Shown here: positions 22,377 to 35,873 of the stretch, piece by piece | Position numbering within the stretch: the first letter of the stretch is position 1 | How the letters are laid out: every line of letters begins with the position of its first letter | Assembly (NCBI RefSeq): GCF_040954835.1 | Contig: NC_090698.1 | Location: forward strand, 4,090,501 to 4,154,500 | Reading direction: 5' to 3' | DNA from: Lepisosteus oculatus | Lineage: Eukaryota; Chordata; Actinopteri; Semionotiformes; Lepisosteidae | Length of the DNA stretch: 64,000 nucleotides | Program-made: the position numbers and the translations under genes | Notes under the pieces: model-generated | The model's database searches: none | Seen by the model: only the letters and a program-made list of their open reading frames with translations | What the model was told of the DNA's origin: nothing

Positions 22377-25300
22377 TATTTTACTTCATTTATATATTTT
22401 CTTTTTTGTTTAGAACCTTAAATGTATGTTTCTTATTTGGTAATGGGTTTACCTTACCTTTTACTTGCCTGCAAAGCACATTTCCCATCTCGAACAATCA
22501 AAGTAAGTATGGCTCTGAGTAAGTTTACACAAACAGTTCTTTGGTATATTAGTATGTTGCGTTTTGTGGAAATTCTACACATTATCATTGATGAACACAA
22601 AGCCAACAACATTTTGCACAGTTTGCACAGAATACAGAGTGAATCTACCTTATAGACCCATGATGCCTTGACATTACTAGCCTCTGAAACAACACCATTG
22701 TCCACCTTTCTAACATTACTTAATAAAAATAATTATTTTGTGTGGTACTTGAAGCCAGGGTACCAGATAAACAAGTGTTTCAGCCCACTCCATTTTGTGT
22801 TTGGTGTTGTGTTTGGTCCAGTAGTTCAGGACAATAGGAAAGGTGTTTTTCACCATGACTGAGGCAAATAAACCATTTCCAGTTTCTGAATCATTCTGTT
22901 TGAGATCTTTAGTTTGTCAGAACACTGTTTCTCTCATTATGAATTCGTTTTCCATGACTGAGTGAGTGGTACCCAGCCATGTTGTGTTGTAGTGAAACAC
23001 AGCACTACAGTACAGTGATTTCCTCAAGGGAAGATCAGTCCGGTGAGCTTGCATGCTGCAGTATCATGCACTTCTTTCTCTTTGCTATGGTGTCTCGCAG
23101 TCTACTTGTGTTTCAGCACTGTTCTGCCATTTGGAATTGTGCTTCACTGCTCTCTTATTAAATGAAACCTTGATGAGAATTAACCTGCATGCTTTGCTTT
23201 AGCTCTGGATTTAGTCTTTAGTAAGGCTCAGTTTCACACAGTCAGACAGCTCTAATGATTTTCAAACACATCGAGCCGAGAAAAGTGAACAGCCACGTGA
23301 GCAAACACAAGCGCTCAAATTACCACGTACAAAAATAGATCTTTCTTTTTAAAAAAAAAAATTCAGTTGTCCGCACTCTCTCAGTCTGTTGAACGCTACA
23401 GCAACCAGGATGAGCTCTGGCTCAATGAGCCACTGTGCTCTGGTACAAATTGTCCCTCTGCCTAGCACCCTGGAAAGACTGTTTCAGCCACGAAACCATG
23501 GAGAGCCTGAGGGGGCGAGGTCATGCAGCACAGAAACTTTGATTCCACTGCAGCCTAACAGTATGTTCAGTGAGGGGGCAAACATTTTGCAGTACGGAGC
23601 TGAGTCTGAAATTGATCTGGTTTTGAAGTTTGCTCTAATCCTCGATTCTCCAGTCACCCATGTGACCCACCCTCGAGACTTGTACTCTCATGAGGTGAAA
23701 GGTTAATATTTAAAAAAGATCTTGCATGTGGTTCAAACCCTGACTGGGAGGTGGGATGAGGTCTTCTGTGTTACTGGATGCAGTGTGCAAAAACATTCAA
23801 GCAAAAACAAGGAGTCCTCTTTTGAGTTTTGCTTGCGTTTTGACATAACTACATCTTACATCTTTTCCAAATGTATCATCTTTCCCTGTGTCTGCTTACA
23901 ACTTAATTATCCGCGCTCTCCCCTTCTGTACGTTGCATTTTTTTTTGTTCGGGAAATAAGACATATGCCAAGGTTTTCCTCGCTCCATAATCTGACAGCG
24001 ACGGGGACTAAAAATGCATCAAAGTCCACTGTACAAGTCTGCATTGGAAGCAGTTAATGCTGTTTGCTGGCTGCCAGAGCCAAGCTCAGAAGTGGTTTTA
24101 TCAGAGGTTGTTCTAAGAACATTATGTCATTCTGTAGAGTGGCACATTGATTGCTTACTCTATTTGTAATGCACTTTTTCAGACTTGGTGAAACTTACGG
24201 GACTTGCCATGCGTATATGCATGTTCTGTTTAACTAAGCCGTGTCACATCACATCTTTAAAGAACTGGCTTGCTTTTCCACAGCTTTGACCCTTTTCCCT
24301 AGTATCTCCAATCTCAGATCAATGGATTCCTTGTTCTCTTTTATATGTGCAGTATTAGCCAATATTCTTACATAAGGCGTTTTCATGTTCTTCCCATTCC
24401 AAGCACTTGGGTGTCCACCCACCTTCCAGTCCTGGGGCATACTGGCTTGGTTAATTGGGTTCTCTGAATTCTCCCTGTGTGCTTGCATGTGTCCTGCAGG
24501 GTACAGCCACCCTGTGCCCCATGCTTCTGGGACAAGTGGCTTTCTGATAATGAATGGACAGATATATTAGTCATTTACTTGGGGCTGTTCTTACAGGATC
24601 TGGTAGTCACAATGTATTATATCTCTCTGCAGAACTGACATACTCCTTTTCTTCCAGGATTGATGTACTGGAGTTTAGTTTTTTTTTCTTGTTCTGTTTA
24701 TCCCAGGTGGTTTTTGCGTAGTTTTTGAACGTGCTGGTTAAGATTGCTGTAGAAAAGTGACAGAAAATTTTTCATGTGAAAAAAGGATTAAGATAAAAAT
24801 AGAACTGGATTCTGCCGCTTGTTTCTCTTTTTTCCCATTTCCCCCCTTTTCTGAGGCCATGTATTTGCTGCTGGGATTTATGGTGTTCTTTAGATTGATC
24901 GGCCCAAGCAGCCTTGTGGTAGAAAATTCCCTTCATGTTGAAATTAATCACTTCCGTAATAAAACCCATAATTAATCAGTAGGGTTGCTGTGCTAGCATG
25001 TTTTGTGTTTGTTTTCATAGTTCTTTTCAAGTTATATATATACATGTTATAACAAGTGATGCACTGAGGCATGAAAATCGATTTCAGTGGAATCAGTCCA
25101 ACAACGTGGGCTGGCCTGAGGGAACTCAGTCTAATCTCTTCTTTGGGAGATCACCTCAGTTAGATGAGTGCCAGAGTCTATAGGCTTGAGGCCTGGGAAA
25201 TGCCTACAGACAGAGCCTTCAAGGAAGTTCAGAGTCCCTTCATCCCATTACCACTGCGAACTCCGGGACTGCAGCGAACAGAGGTTTAGAGACGATTCTG

Positions 25301-25419
25301 TGACGCCTCAGCCCATCAAGAAGTTTGCCACTGGTGCAGATCCAGCTTGACAGTGTAAAACTGCAGATTTCCCCTGAGCTTGTTCTGTAGGCTCGCTCAT
25401 TTCACAACACTTTCACATC
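22377..25419. other. Intergenic; one small coiled-coil-like minus-strand frame
   Basis: Nothing recognised except the minus-strand frame at 24249-24488. Its last 40 or so residues show a coiled-coil-like spacing (ILANTAHI, IDLRLEILGKRVKAVEKQ), reminiscent of the coiled coil in LINE ORF1 proteins. It is short, lacks the rest of such a protein and may be chance. Confidence 0.3.
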
Positions 25420-25965
25420 TGAATAACGAACACCTCACTTCGCAGTCAGGGGCCCTCCTACTCAGAGCCCTTTTAGCCCAGTTCCTTGAAGATCAGTGTT
25501 CTGTCCGTAATCCTTCATTATTTCAGTAAAAAGCTCAGCATACAGTATTACAACCACACTAATCTCTCCGTCTGTGTTCTCAAAGACGGTTTTCCGAACT
25601 CATACATCAGAAAGACCACCGAAACTAAAATTATTCTGCAGTTAGGATCACACATTCTCCCTTCCCTTAACGACAGACTACTGTTCTTTTAAATTTTCTC
25701 CATTCATTGGAAGTTTCATTTCACACCTCTCTGCACCCATTCTGACTTCACACCTCTTGATTGGCCTCTCTTTCTGTCCCCTGCTCCCGCCTCTCACTCC
25801 TCCTCCCTCCCAACCTTTGTTCTCCCGCTACTCTACCTTTGCCTACTGCCCTGTCTCTCTCACACCTGAAGAAGGCTCCACGGCCGTAACGTTGTGTTCT
25901 CTTTCTTCTTTTTTTCAGCATGGAATAAACCTATTACTTGTTCCTTTGCATTACAGTATATTCAC
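25420..25965 (+). mobile_element. Penelope-like retroelement, 3' end (GIY-YIG tail, UTR, hammerhead-like motif)
   Basis: The frame at 25486-25692 has SVCVLKDGF, YIRKTTET and PSLNDR near a stop, resembling the C-terminal end of the GIY-YIG endonuclease domain of Penelope-like elements. A C/T-rich UTR follows, then CACCTGAAGAAGGCTCCACG running into GCCGTAACGTTGTG and the tail TTTTTTTCAGCATGGAATAA. CTGAAGA...GTAAC matches the hammerhead pattern CUGANGA...GAAAC with one core change, and such ribozymes are known in Penelope-like elements. The reverse transcriptase part is missing. The same tail occurs folded back at 36414-36528. Confidence 0.55.
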
Positions 25966-28900
25966 TTACATAGTAAAAGCTAATCTCTTAACTATATCAT
26001 TCATTGAAGCTTGATTACTCCAATACTTTCTTTCAAGAGTCTTGGCACTAACAAGACGAATGGGGGATCTGTTAAATCTATATAACAAAATATGTAACAA
26101 AATAAAACTTACTTACTTACTGGGTCTCACATAGCTGCTGGGACCTGCCTAGTGTGTCCTGAAATATCTGAAGCTGTTTGTTCAGGTGAAACTGTCCACC
26201 CTGCAACATACAGAAATGAGGAAGGTTTTAAAACAGAGAATTCTGGCTCTTTTGTTTTTTTAATGGTTAATTAATCCCCAAACTTTATCCAGCCCTTTAC
26301 TTGAAGGATCCCAAACACCCAGTTTCAAATAGTTACCCCTGACGTGTGCTTATCTCTGCGTAAGGAGTTGTCTCCTTTTATTCATCCTAAATACATCTAT
26401 CAGGATAAAATGTCAGCCTACTGTAAGACTTATCATAATACTTACTCAAATACAACAATGTTAAGGTTTTGGAACTGATTGTTCTTAATGCAAACATGAA
26501 TAACCCCCCCCCCCCCAAAAATCAGCCCAGCGCACAAATCAAGTTAGTAGAATGGGAAAGCAGAGTAATACACGTTGCCTGAGGTGAAGCGAGGGGAGAT
26601 ATTCACACAATTTGTTCCCCCATTAGAAACGCTTCTGTTGCACTTTGTTAGTATTCCTATTTGATGAAGGCGAGGGGAAGCAGGCCTCTGTGGTGAAGGG
26701 CTCTCCAGGGGAGCAGACCTCCTAGGGACATGGACACCCCGCCGAGCGACACTAATCCGTGTGGGACTAGAGACTCATCGCGCTTTGACAGAGGCGCTCT
26801 GGGTTTCCTGCAACAGCACACCAAGCGCCCTCCTTCTCCTCCCTGCAGAAAAGCAGCCGGGCCGTGTCTGCAGATTTATCGCCCTCCAGGTGGCGCCCTT
26901 CCGCTATCCACGGAAGCCCGGCGTGCTGATGACCGCGTGCTGGAGTCCCAGCGCCATTCTTGTAGCTGTGACAAGAATACTCACAGGTCTGAATGGGCCA
27001 TCCGGCAACGCAAACAAGCAGAAGAATGAGAAAAAGAAATGGAAGGACTCCTGTCAGTTCCCAATAGGTCAAGGATGATTGATGAGAACAAGGAAGGATG
27101 TTAAGGGACTCTGCTACAAATCACTCTGGCCATCAGTTAGTGGCGATGCATTAGGACAGCCTCATTTCTACCCATTGCTATTGAGTGTGCCACACTACAA
27201 CCGTGCACCTTGAAGTAAATGATTTGATGCACACAGTTAGCTGCAGATGCACTCCAACAGGATTAAATAATGTACAACCTGTGGCAGCAGATCCTGAAAC
27301 AAGGAATGGGAATGGCCTGGGCATACTCACATAGATGAGACCTTTTTACAAACCAGAAATCAATGCCTCGCAGATCTCCGAGACGTCTGCAGCCTGCGTT
27401 GTTCACAGTGGAAGCATATGACCAGGTTTGTGCTTTCTCATGGTGTTTCCGTAAGGTATCAGGATATGTGACATTCACTACACAGTACACAAGTGATCTG
27501 CACTTTCATGTCTGGGTAAAAAGCACCGCTCTTGGTTATTTACAATCACTGTGTCAACAGCCAAGACTAAAGTTCATAACCCATGTTTTAATATCTTTTC
27601 CATCAGTTTAATTTCCCCGTTGCTGAACTTGCACCTAATTACTGTACACTTCATTAAGTTTTACGAACTGGTTAAGGAAATGCGTCCCAGGTGCAAACAA
27701 AGCAGGAGGCATTCCAAGGCACTGTTCCAGATCTCTAATTAATGACTGGTACCAGGGAGTACTCTACCTGTGTGCAAACAGACAGCGATGCCCGAATCCC
27801 ACCCCCTCCAGCCATCGAGCAGCCAGGCAGTGCAGCTGGTGAAAGATGATGGGAACGTCGCTGTGCAGGGAGTGACTGGAAATAGGCAGCATTCCGAGAG
27901 CAAAACCAAACAGGAAGAGAAGGCATCACAGACACACAACCCACAGGCAGCTGCAAATGAAGTACTAGGACAGGGCATTTCTGCACTTCTGAGAGGCTAT
28001 AATCCCAACACAACCAGTTCCAATAATGGCTTCTAAGTTGTCATCTTACTAAGACACAACACTTTCTGAGAGGCGATCTGCCAGGCACCACTGTGTGGGC
28101 TAGATGTGACTTCAGTTTCCATCCCTTGAATAGGATAACAATACAAGCCATGCGTCAAACTCAGTGAACAAATGGATATTGTATATGAGGTGACTGAATC
28201 AAAACAGGGTTCACTAAATACACTGCATTTTGGTGTGACTGATTTGAAACATCAAGTGCTTAGGGTCTACAGTGCCTTATAAAAGCATTCATTCCCTTCC
28301 TCTGACTTCTCATTGTGTTGAAAAGAAATGATGCATACGCATTTTGCAAAGTAAATATTTTTCAAATCTTGAAAACTCATACTGAACTGAGAATTTGTAA
28401 CTTGGGAACTACATATTCATTTATGTCTTTATATGCATTCACTTCTTAAATAAAAGTATGCATCAGCTCTGTCACTAAATGTACATACTGGGGTAAACAC
28501 AATAAAAACAATGCATCCTCTACCACTGAAACAAAACTCTGTGAGTGTTAATCTCATGTTCTCAGTGACTGTGAGACCATAAAACAAACATGTCTTTTGT
28601 TTGTTCCCCAGCTGGGCTGCTTTATAGTCAAAGCCAAAGTTTTTTAAATGCTTATTGGCATTCCCTGTTAAAATAAGGGGAAAAAAAGAATACATTTTTA
28701 ATAACCACATCCTCTTTGGGTAGATTATTCATAATTTAAATCTCACAGCATGAGATGTCTGTCAAATCAACCATAGCAAATATCTAGAGGCCTTTTTCAG
28801 TCAGAGGATATTGTTTGCATGTGCGATCAAAGTACAAACCATACTATGTTTGCATGCAATATATTTCTCGCAGTGGTTACTTTCATAAACTAATAACACA

Positions 28901-30589
28901 TTCCTGGATGAAACAAGCAAGTTAATAGGTGATCTTGGAAGGCCTGATAGTAAGAATTTTAAAAAATGTAACCGATCCAAGACACCTCACCCACGTTTCC
29001 ATAAATACTTGGATGGATCACATCTACAACGCAATTGCTTAACATTCTTCACCACAGAATGTTCTAAAAAAATATGTTTCCAAGGGTTTCATACACTGAT
29101 AAACTGTACTTTTCTTTAAATTGGTGATATTGCAAAAAGCAGTGGCAGTTGGTAGCAGGCAGATTTTTTAGGTAATAGGGAAAAATAATAAGAATCATAC
29201 CACCACCTAGTATGTATCTAGCTCTCTTCATGCAAAGATTTGAAGTCTTACAGTCTTTTTGTACCAGCGGCTCAGCTACACAATGCATAAGCTGGTGAAA
29301 TACAGAATTACTGAGGAGATTACACTCAGAAGGAGGGCACACAGGCAAGCCAACAGAAGAAAGACCGTAAAGGGACTCAACTACTGTAGTTCAGAAAGCA
29401 GAAATCGTGCGACTCCAGACGCTGAAAACCCCAGGCTCATCACCAACACCAAAGCACTGACTGAGGGAGCTTTTTGTTTGCATTTTTTCTTTATCTTTAA
29501 TCAAACTTGTAGTTGGAGAAACGTGGGACTCCATTTGATTTAAGCCCAAGAACAGATCTGAGGAAATATTTTCCCCCTGCAGCTGCTGTTTCGAATGTGA
29601 TTCCCAGTTATGCAGCTTGGCAAATGCAATGTTGTGGGACGTTGGCTAATACCTGCTAATGAGAAATATATTTGCCTTTTACCTCAGGGCGTCACTGGTT
29701 GACCGATCTCCAAGGAAAAGCCAACAAAAGTCCCCAAGGACAGCACTGGAAGGACTGTAATCATGGAGCTTCTGTCTTTCAGCATGAATTTTTCAAAAGG
29801 CATCCAGGCAATGAAACTCTTCTCATATTAAAAGGGGAGCTTTAATTTAAAATTTCTGTTCCGTTCAGAAAATTGAAGGATTTAACACTTTCAAATCACC
29901 CAGGAGGCAGTTGAGAGTAAAAGCTTTAGTTATTTCTGAAATGTGGGAGTGTTGATGAGCTGGTACTGTACACTATTTGCCTTGACAAGGACACATATCT
30001 GAAGTTTTTGCCTCTCATGCTGCAAAATCAAGACTATTAACTATAATGGGACTACCCCTCATTAAAACAGAGAAAATAAACATATTATCCTTCTTTCAGT
30101 CACAGTGACATCCATTACTGCTTTAAAAGCATTGAAAACCAGAACAAAGAATATCTTTTGTTCAAATCTACTTCCACATGTTCAGCAGTCTGTGAAGGCC
30201 AAAGCAATAAAGCAACCCACACATCACTGTTGTTATAGACAAAACATAACTCTGCTTTCTTTACCGAATTCATTAAAAGGCTAATAAAGATGTCACTGAA
30301 CTGGCTATTTTACAGCCCTATTAATGGGTTTGTGCAACTGTACAAATGACACATGATTGATGTTCAGGTTGTTCAGTAGAAGAGCAGGCACTGCAAAGCA
30401 CACTTCCACTGAATTCCACCCAGTGTCTGAACAGTGTGAAACCAGGGCCCCAGTGAGATACAGTAACTGCAGAGGGAGGACAGGTGCAACCCTCTTCACT
30501 GACCAAATGAAAACTCACAGAGGATCCCTATTGCACACCAAACCAAGAACACACGTGCTCAACAGCCAACAACACTTGGCAAACAGAAA
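25966..30589. other. Intergenic; C run and one GC-rich block
   Basis: A C run lies near 26504-26517. 26700-27080 is richer in GC and CpG than its surroundings and is open in several frames at once (26730-27029 and 26761-27078 plus, 26767-27072 minus), which reflects few stops rather than coding. It includes CTCCAGGTGGCGCCCT. No known protein is recognised; an untranslated exon or a small CpG island is possible. Nothing is seen at 27.1-30.6 kb. Confidence 0.35.
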
Positions 30590-30942
30590 AAAAATAAATA
30601 TTTATACTTACTGTATACTGTATAGTGCTTTTCTGGACACTCCACTCAAAGCGCTTTACAGGTAATGGGGACTCCCCTCCACCACCACCAGTGTGCAGCC
30701 CCACCCGGATGATGCAGTACCAGCCAGAGTGCACCAGTACACTCCCCACATACCAGCTCTCAGTGGGGAGGAGAGCAGAGTGATGAAGCCAGTTCAGAGA
30801 TGGAGATTATTAGGAGGCCATGATTGGCAAAGGCCAATGGGAAAATTTGGCCAGAGTAACACTCGTACTCTTTTCGAAAAACGTGATTTTTAATGACCAC
30901 AGAGAGTCAGGACCTCGGTTTTAAATCTCCTTTGAAGGCCGG
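30590..30942 (-). mobile_element. 5S-type SINE, 5'-truncated (copy C)
   Basis: The plus strand begins with the inverted tail (TATAGTGCTTTTCTGGACAC, CAAAGCGCTTTACAGGTAAT). It continues through CTCCACCACCACCAGTGTGC, CAGCTCTCAGTGGGGAGGAG and GAGAGTCAGGACCTCGG, then loses similarity near 30942. The head and the CTCF-like segment are missing. Confidence 0.75.
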
Positions 30943-33900
30943 ATGTCTTGAAGGCTGGGGAATTGTGGCCACACGACTATATTTTTACAGCAAAAAAAAA
31001 AACTGTAAATGCATGGTACCAAGATACTGCATGTGTTTCATGATGACCACTCATAAAACTTCACATTGAAGTTCTGAAGAAAAGCTCTTACATGGAGATC
31101 ATTCCCTGCACTTGCCCTCCTAGTATGTGGCTGTTAGACTTCTGAGCGACTGAAATGTAGGTACTGCATTAAATACACCATGCCAGTACCCAGTCACCAC
31201 CAATAAGCCCATTGCTAAACTGAAAAAAACATGCCTCAGTTGAGAGGCAGCAAGACAGAGGCATGTGTCCATATTATTTTCCCATATAGCCTTGTATTCC
31301 CATTTGAAAATGCTTCTCCATTCAGATTACAAGATTGTCCTTGATAACAGAATATTGTTTTCCACTGATGGAATGCTGCATATCACAGGGAGCACAAATG
31401 CAGCCTCATAAATGTAATACTTGTGCTGCCTTTCAGAGGTGCCTGTATCATACAACATACCTAATTCCATGTACTGGCCCAACCCCCCAAGCTTAATCAT
31501 GAGGTGTAACTAGGACATTATTACGGAAGTGCATTGCATCCATCAAGCATAAAATCATGTGTATCTCATAATTATGTGATTTGATTGACTGATCAAATTT
31601 GTAATTACAAATTAATAGTTATTAAGTAGTTATAATGTGGTAGTATTTTATCGCCTCATGGCAAGATAAATGAGTGCTACATTGTGCAATGGCTGCACCT
31701 ACAAGCTACCAATAGCTAGGCTGGACCTTTCCATTTAGTGTCTGTGTGTAGTGTGTTCCAACACTGCAGAATTTGTTAAGACCTAACTTTTGACTGGGGT
31801 TTTGTCATAATAAAATCTTGCAATTTGTAGCTAATCTGAGCACATTTTTTCTGACCATGTGGACACTCACACTTGTCTTTAAATAAGAAAGAGTGTACTG
31901 TGCAATTGATTCCACTGCTTCAAATTGAAAGTCAACTAATGATAATGTAAGCATTGTATGACAAATGTGCTAAGGCATGATTTTCACATTAATTAAGTGA
32001 TAATTTACTATCTTGTAATTACAAGATAATTTAATCACTTAAAAATTAGATATTTTTCATGTACAGTACATATGACAATCGTCTCAGACATATATGATAA
32101 TTATCATGGAATTACGAGATACAGATGATATATTTATCATATATCGTTTCAGTATTGTCCCATACGATAGGAACCTCAACTCTGAATTAAAAATGTTTCT
32201 CAGCCACCTGGACACCTGCAGCAGTAGCAGTGTCACTGGGATTAGCTGTAGGTTTGCCTTGGTTCAAGGCCACGACTAGGACTGCATCGGTCTGATTATG
32301 CGGCTCTGTACTATGGACAGACACAAAGATACCTCCCAGCCTCAAGCTTTCCTCTGTCTGGCTTATCTCTTGCCCCAGACACAGAACTTCTCAGAGTCAG
32401 CAGATAGCTACCACCCCAAGAAAACAGCAGCCTTGCTTTATAGTCCTGGCTCTGGCAAGTGATTACCTTTGTGCCTTCAGCAGTGGAGATCTAGGGCCTG
32501 AATTCCCCTTTAATCAAGGCACAAACCCCACATAATGAAGTGAAAGCACGATGCTGAGACAGAGACTCTCTGCCTAATTACAAAGCTGTAGCTTCTTCAC
32601 AGGAGATCAATACTGTCCTGTGGCGCTCTTAATTAGAACGTTGCTCCCCATTATAATTGACATTTATAGATCAATCCACTTTTCCTTTTACAAAGCCATG
32701 GGGAAAATATTATTTATCTATAATTCATACATATTCTGCTCAAAACAAAATCTTTCAAGTCTATATGTTCCTTTTCTTGGATAAAAAAAAAACAATTAAC
32801 TGGAATGGAAAAGGCTTTCAGAAACACTAAGACCAAACATTGTCTTTCAAATGTCTTGGTAGTACACCAAAAAGGAAGCCACACTGAATCCTGATGTGAC
32901 TTCTTTGGAAGAACACTGATTTTGTTTTTTTGTTCTGTCAGATCCAAGTAATTGGTACCGCTAACAGATTTGTAAAACACACAGTATGCTAACTCCTCGT
33001 AAATTCATATTGACTTGTTGAGTTATATAACTAACTGAATTATAACAACACCCTACTTCCTTAATCCTTTTATTGATCTAAATAATAGGAAAATCTTAAT
33101 GCAGACACTGCTATGTAATCCAAGATCAAGAGGCCGCTAATAGAGTCAATTAAGTCTAAAAGTAATAGTCCATCATTCCACACCCAGATGTCAGCTGGAA
33201 ACCTGCTTGGTAGTCAAAGAGCACAAGACAGGACTGTACTCTGAAAGGAATGCGAGAGGGTGCAACTAGCAGGGCTACAGACATCTATAGCAACCTGCTT
33301 CTTTCAGGACATACCGACAATTCTGGTCGTGTGTATCGTGTGTGTCATTGCTCCATGAATATACGTCATGAATCTGATCTTGGACTCCCCTTTTTCCTCT
33401 TTTCCTGGGGGTGGGGGGTGGGGATACTTCGGCTCAGGACAAACGCCCTGACGTGGGTGCAGGGATTCTGCAGCTCTGGTGGCTTTCCTTTCCAAGAGAG
33501 CCAACGAAATCAAATTCAGGAAATGGGGCTGTACGTTTAAAAGCAGTCAGCGGGTTTATTGAGGGATTCCTAGGCTAAATCACCCGTCACAATATTTCAG
33601 AAATGCTGTCCTGGTCTGACATTTGCAGGCCTCGTGAACAACGATAAACGTTTAAGCATACGGTAGCTTCAGTACCCATAAACTGAGCCAGTGAGTCATA
33701 AATTCCCAGGGATTATGAAGGAACCAGTGTTGTCTGAAGGTAATGACATTGCCTGCACCAGCGCTGATGGCCAACAAACTCACTACACAAAACACCAGGG
33801 CTCCCTGTGCATGGGGGCACACTAGCAAAGTGCTGGAACTGGGAGCAACATAAAAAAAGATTTGAGAAGTTTCTCAAATGAACTTGATTTACAGATAAAA

Positions 33901-35514
33901 ACTAAAAAGAGGAAGAAAGACAAAGAAAAAGACAAATGAATTAATTGAACTCAAATTAGTGAGTAAAAAACTGCAAGAGACTGACAGTATACATACTGTA
34001 TGCAGATGAATTTGTCTGCTGTATTATGGGGAATGTGAACTTAGACCTCAGCTGCTTCGCAGATGCACGTGAACCCGGAACAAAGACCAGAACTATAAAG
34101 AAAGCCAAAAGCTGAGAAAGAAAAGGAAAGACTGTGCCGTTTCTCAAGAACAGGGCTACATCCCGTCTCTTCTCTTAAATATCCCATTACTTGGGGAAGT
34201 GAGCTCTGAAATGCGGTGCTCTCATGGAAAGCATAGAACAAATCAAGGACGCTCCTAAGACTGGCAGACTGTTAAAGCTGAGCTATCAACGCGCAGCTCT
34301 TTGAAACGGGACCCTCAGAAGCTGAGGCACAGGAGGCACACCTGCCTTTGTCTGCAGAGCCCTGCTGTACTCTCTGAAAAGCTCTGCCCCAGAGACACTG
34401 TAGTAACAGGCGATAAAAATAATCAGAATCTGTTACAGCTGTTATAACACTGGGCTAATACATCACAAAATGTTTAGTGCAGGCTCTTATATCTGTACCA
34501 AAGGCACAGAAATATTCTGGAACAAAAACCCTCAATTCTACAGTTTTTCAGATTTTTTAAGTTTAAAGTGGAAGTGCTGCAAATAAGGTTTGTATTAAGA
34601 AAGTCAGATGGCCAGAACTGTGAGATACTGCACTCCTGCAGCTGGTTTGAAAACAAAACCCAGACTTACAATTAGGCAAAACAGCAAAAATAACAACAAT
34701 AAGAAAAAAACAATAGTTCAGTACTTTCTCCAGATGTGTCCTGCTTTGTCCCATAACAAGGTTCTTCCCTGTATCTGTTATTCATCAGGTAATAAAAACT
34801 TTCATTCCAAATTTGTAAATATGTGCAATACAGATGCCTGTCATCTTTAACACAAGAGCTGCCCAGTTCTGGCCTGTGATTTCTGGCATGTTGCTCTGTT
34901 TAATCCCCTGTGCAGCACTCTAGGTCTGATACCCCCGTCTGTCTTACTCAATCAGCTACAGGGCTGTGATTGCAAGGATGAGGTATCTGTTGTGCAGGAT
35001 AGAACTGAGTCAATTCAGGCCAGAGCTCAGTGGAACCATGCAGAACCAGACAATGATACAGCCCAGCTTTCACTTTCCAGAATGAAAGTATCTGGAAATA
35101 ACTGGAGAAAAAAAGCATGTTTACTGCCACACTGCCTTCTTGAAACCCTCATCTACTGTTCTGCTCATGCAAGCATAACTACAGTGTCCCCTTAACATCC
35201 GCCAGTGTCATCTACATGACTTGTGAATTTTTGACACGACCTTCAAAGGCAGAACGGAGTTTCCGAAAACCAAGATTCACAGACGCACAATCTTTTTGGA
35301 GCGATCAGAGGGATTTTTGGAGTTAGTGTGGAAGTGAAGTAAATTTAAAGTGGAAAGCTGCCAATGACAAAACTCAAAGCACAAAAAGAGCAGCTGCACC
35401 ATCTGTTAATGTAGACTCGTACATTTCACCAGATGCAAACAACACTGTAAAAAGGGATTGCAAGTTTTAATGTAGCAATGATGCAGATCCTGAGATTCAG
35501 ATTCAGAAATGTAA
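30943..35514. other. Intergenic, AT-rich, with palindromes
   Basis: No gene or repeat family recognised. AATTTGTAATTACAAATT at 31596-31613 is a perfect 18-bp palindrome, and 31995-32040 is a long imperfect one centred on a TTGTAATTACAA word. Both lie in a strongly AT-rich stretch (31.5-32.2 kb). Confidence 0.4.
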
Positions 35515-35873
35515 AGGGAACTGCAACGCTATTTTCCTATTTTAGGGTTAGAAAGAATCAGCATTGATGAGTGCATTTTAAACCTCAATAAAAGTAAAAT
35601 GTACACAGTAACTTGTAAAACCTCTAATTTACATCACAAAATAGAAGAAACTTCCAGGTTTCGTACCACATTGTGCGATTCAGAACGAATCAGTGATGTA
35701 TTGCGGCCGTATGACACTGTAAATAAACAGGCTTGTGAATACACTTCTTTTAATCCAAGTGAAATATTGCTTTCGATTTCGAGACAGTTTTTCCAACAAA
35801 TACTACCTACTTGTTCAATCTCCCAGCAGATCCCATTGCAACATTTCTGTGGTGATATGTCTGCTGCACAACC

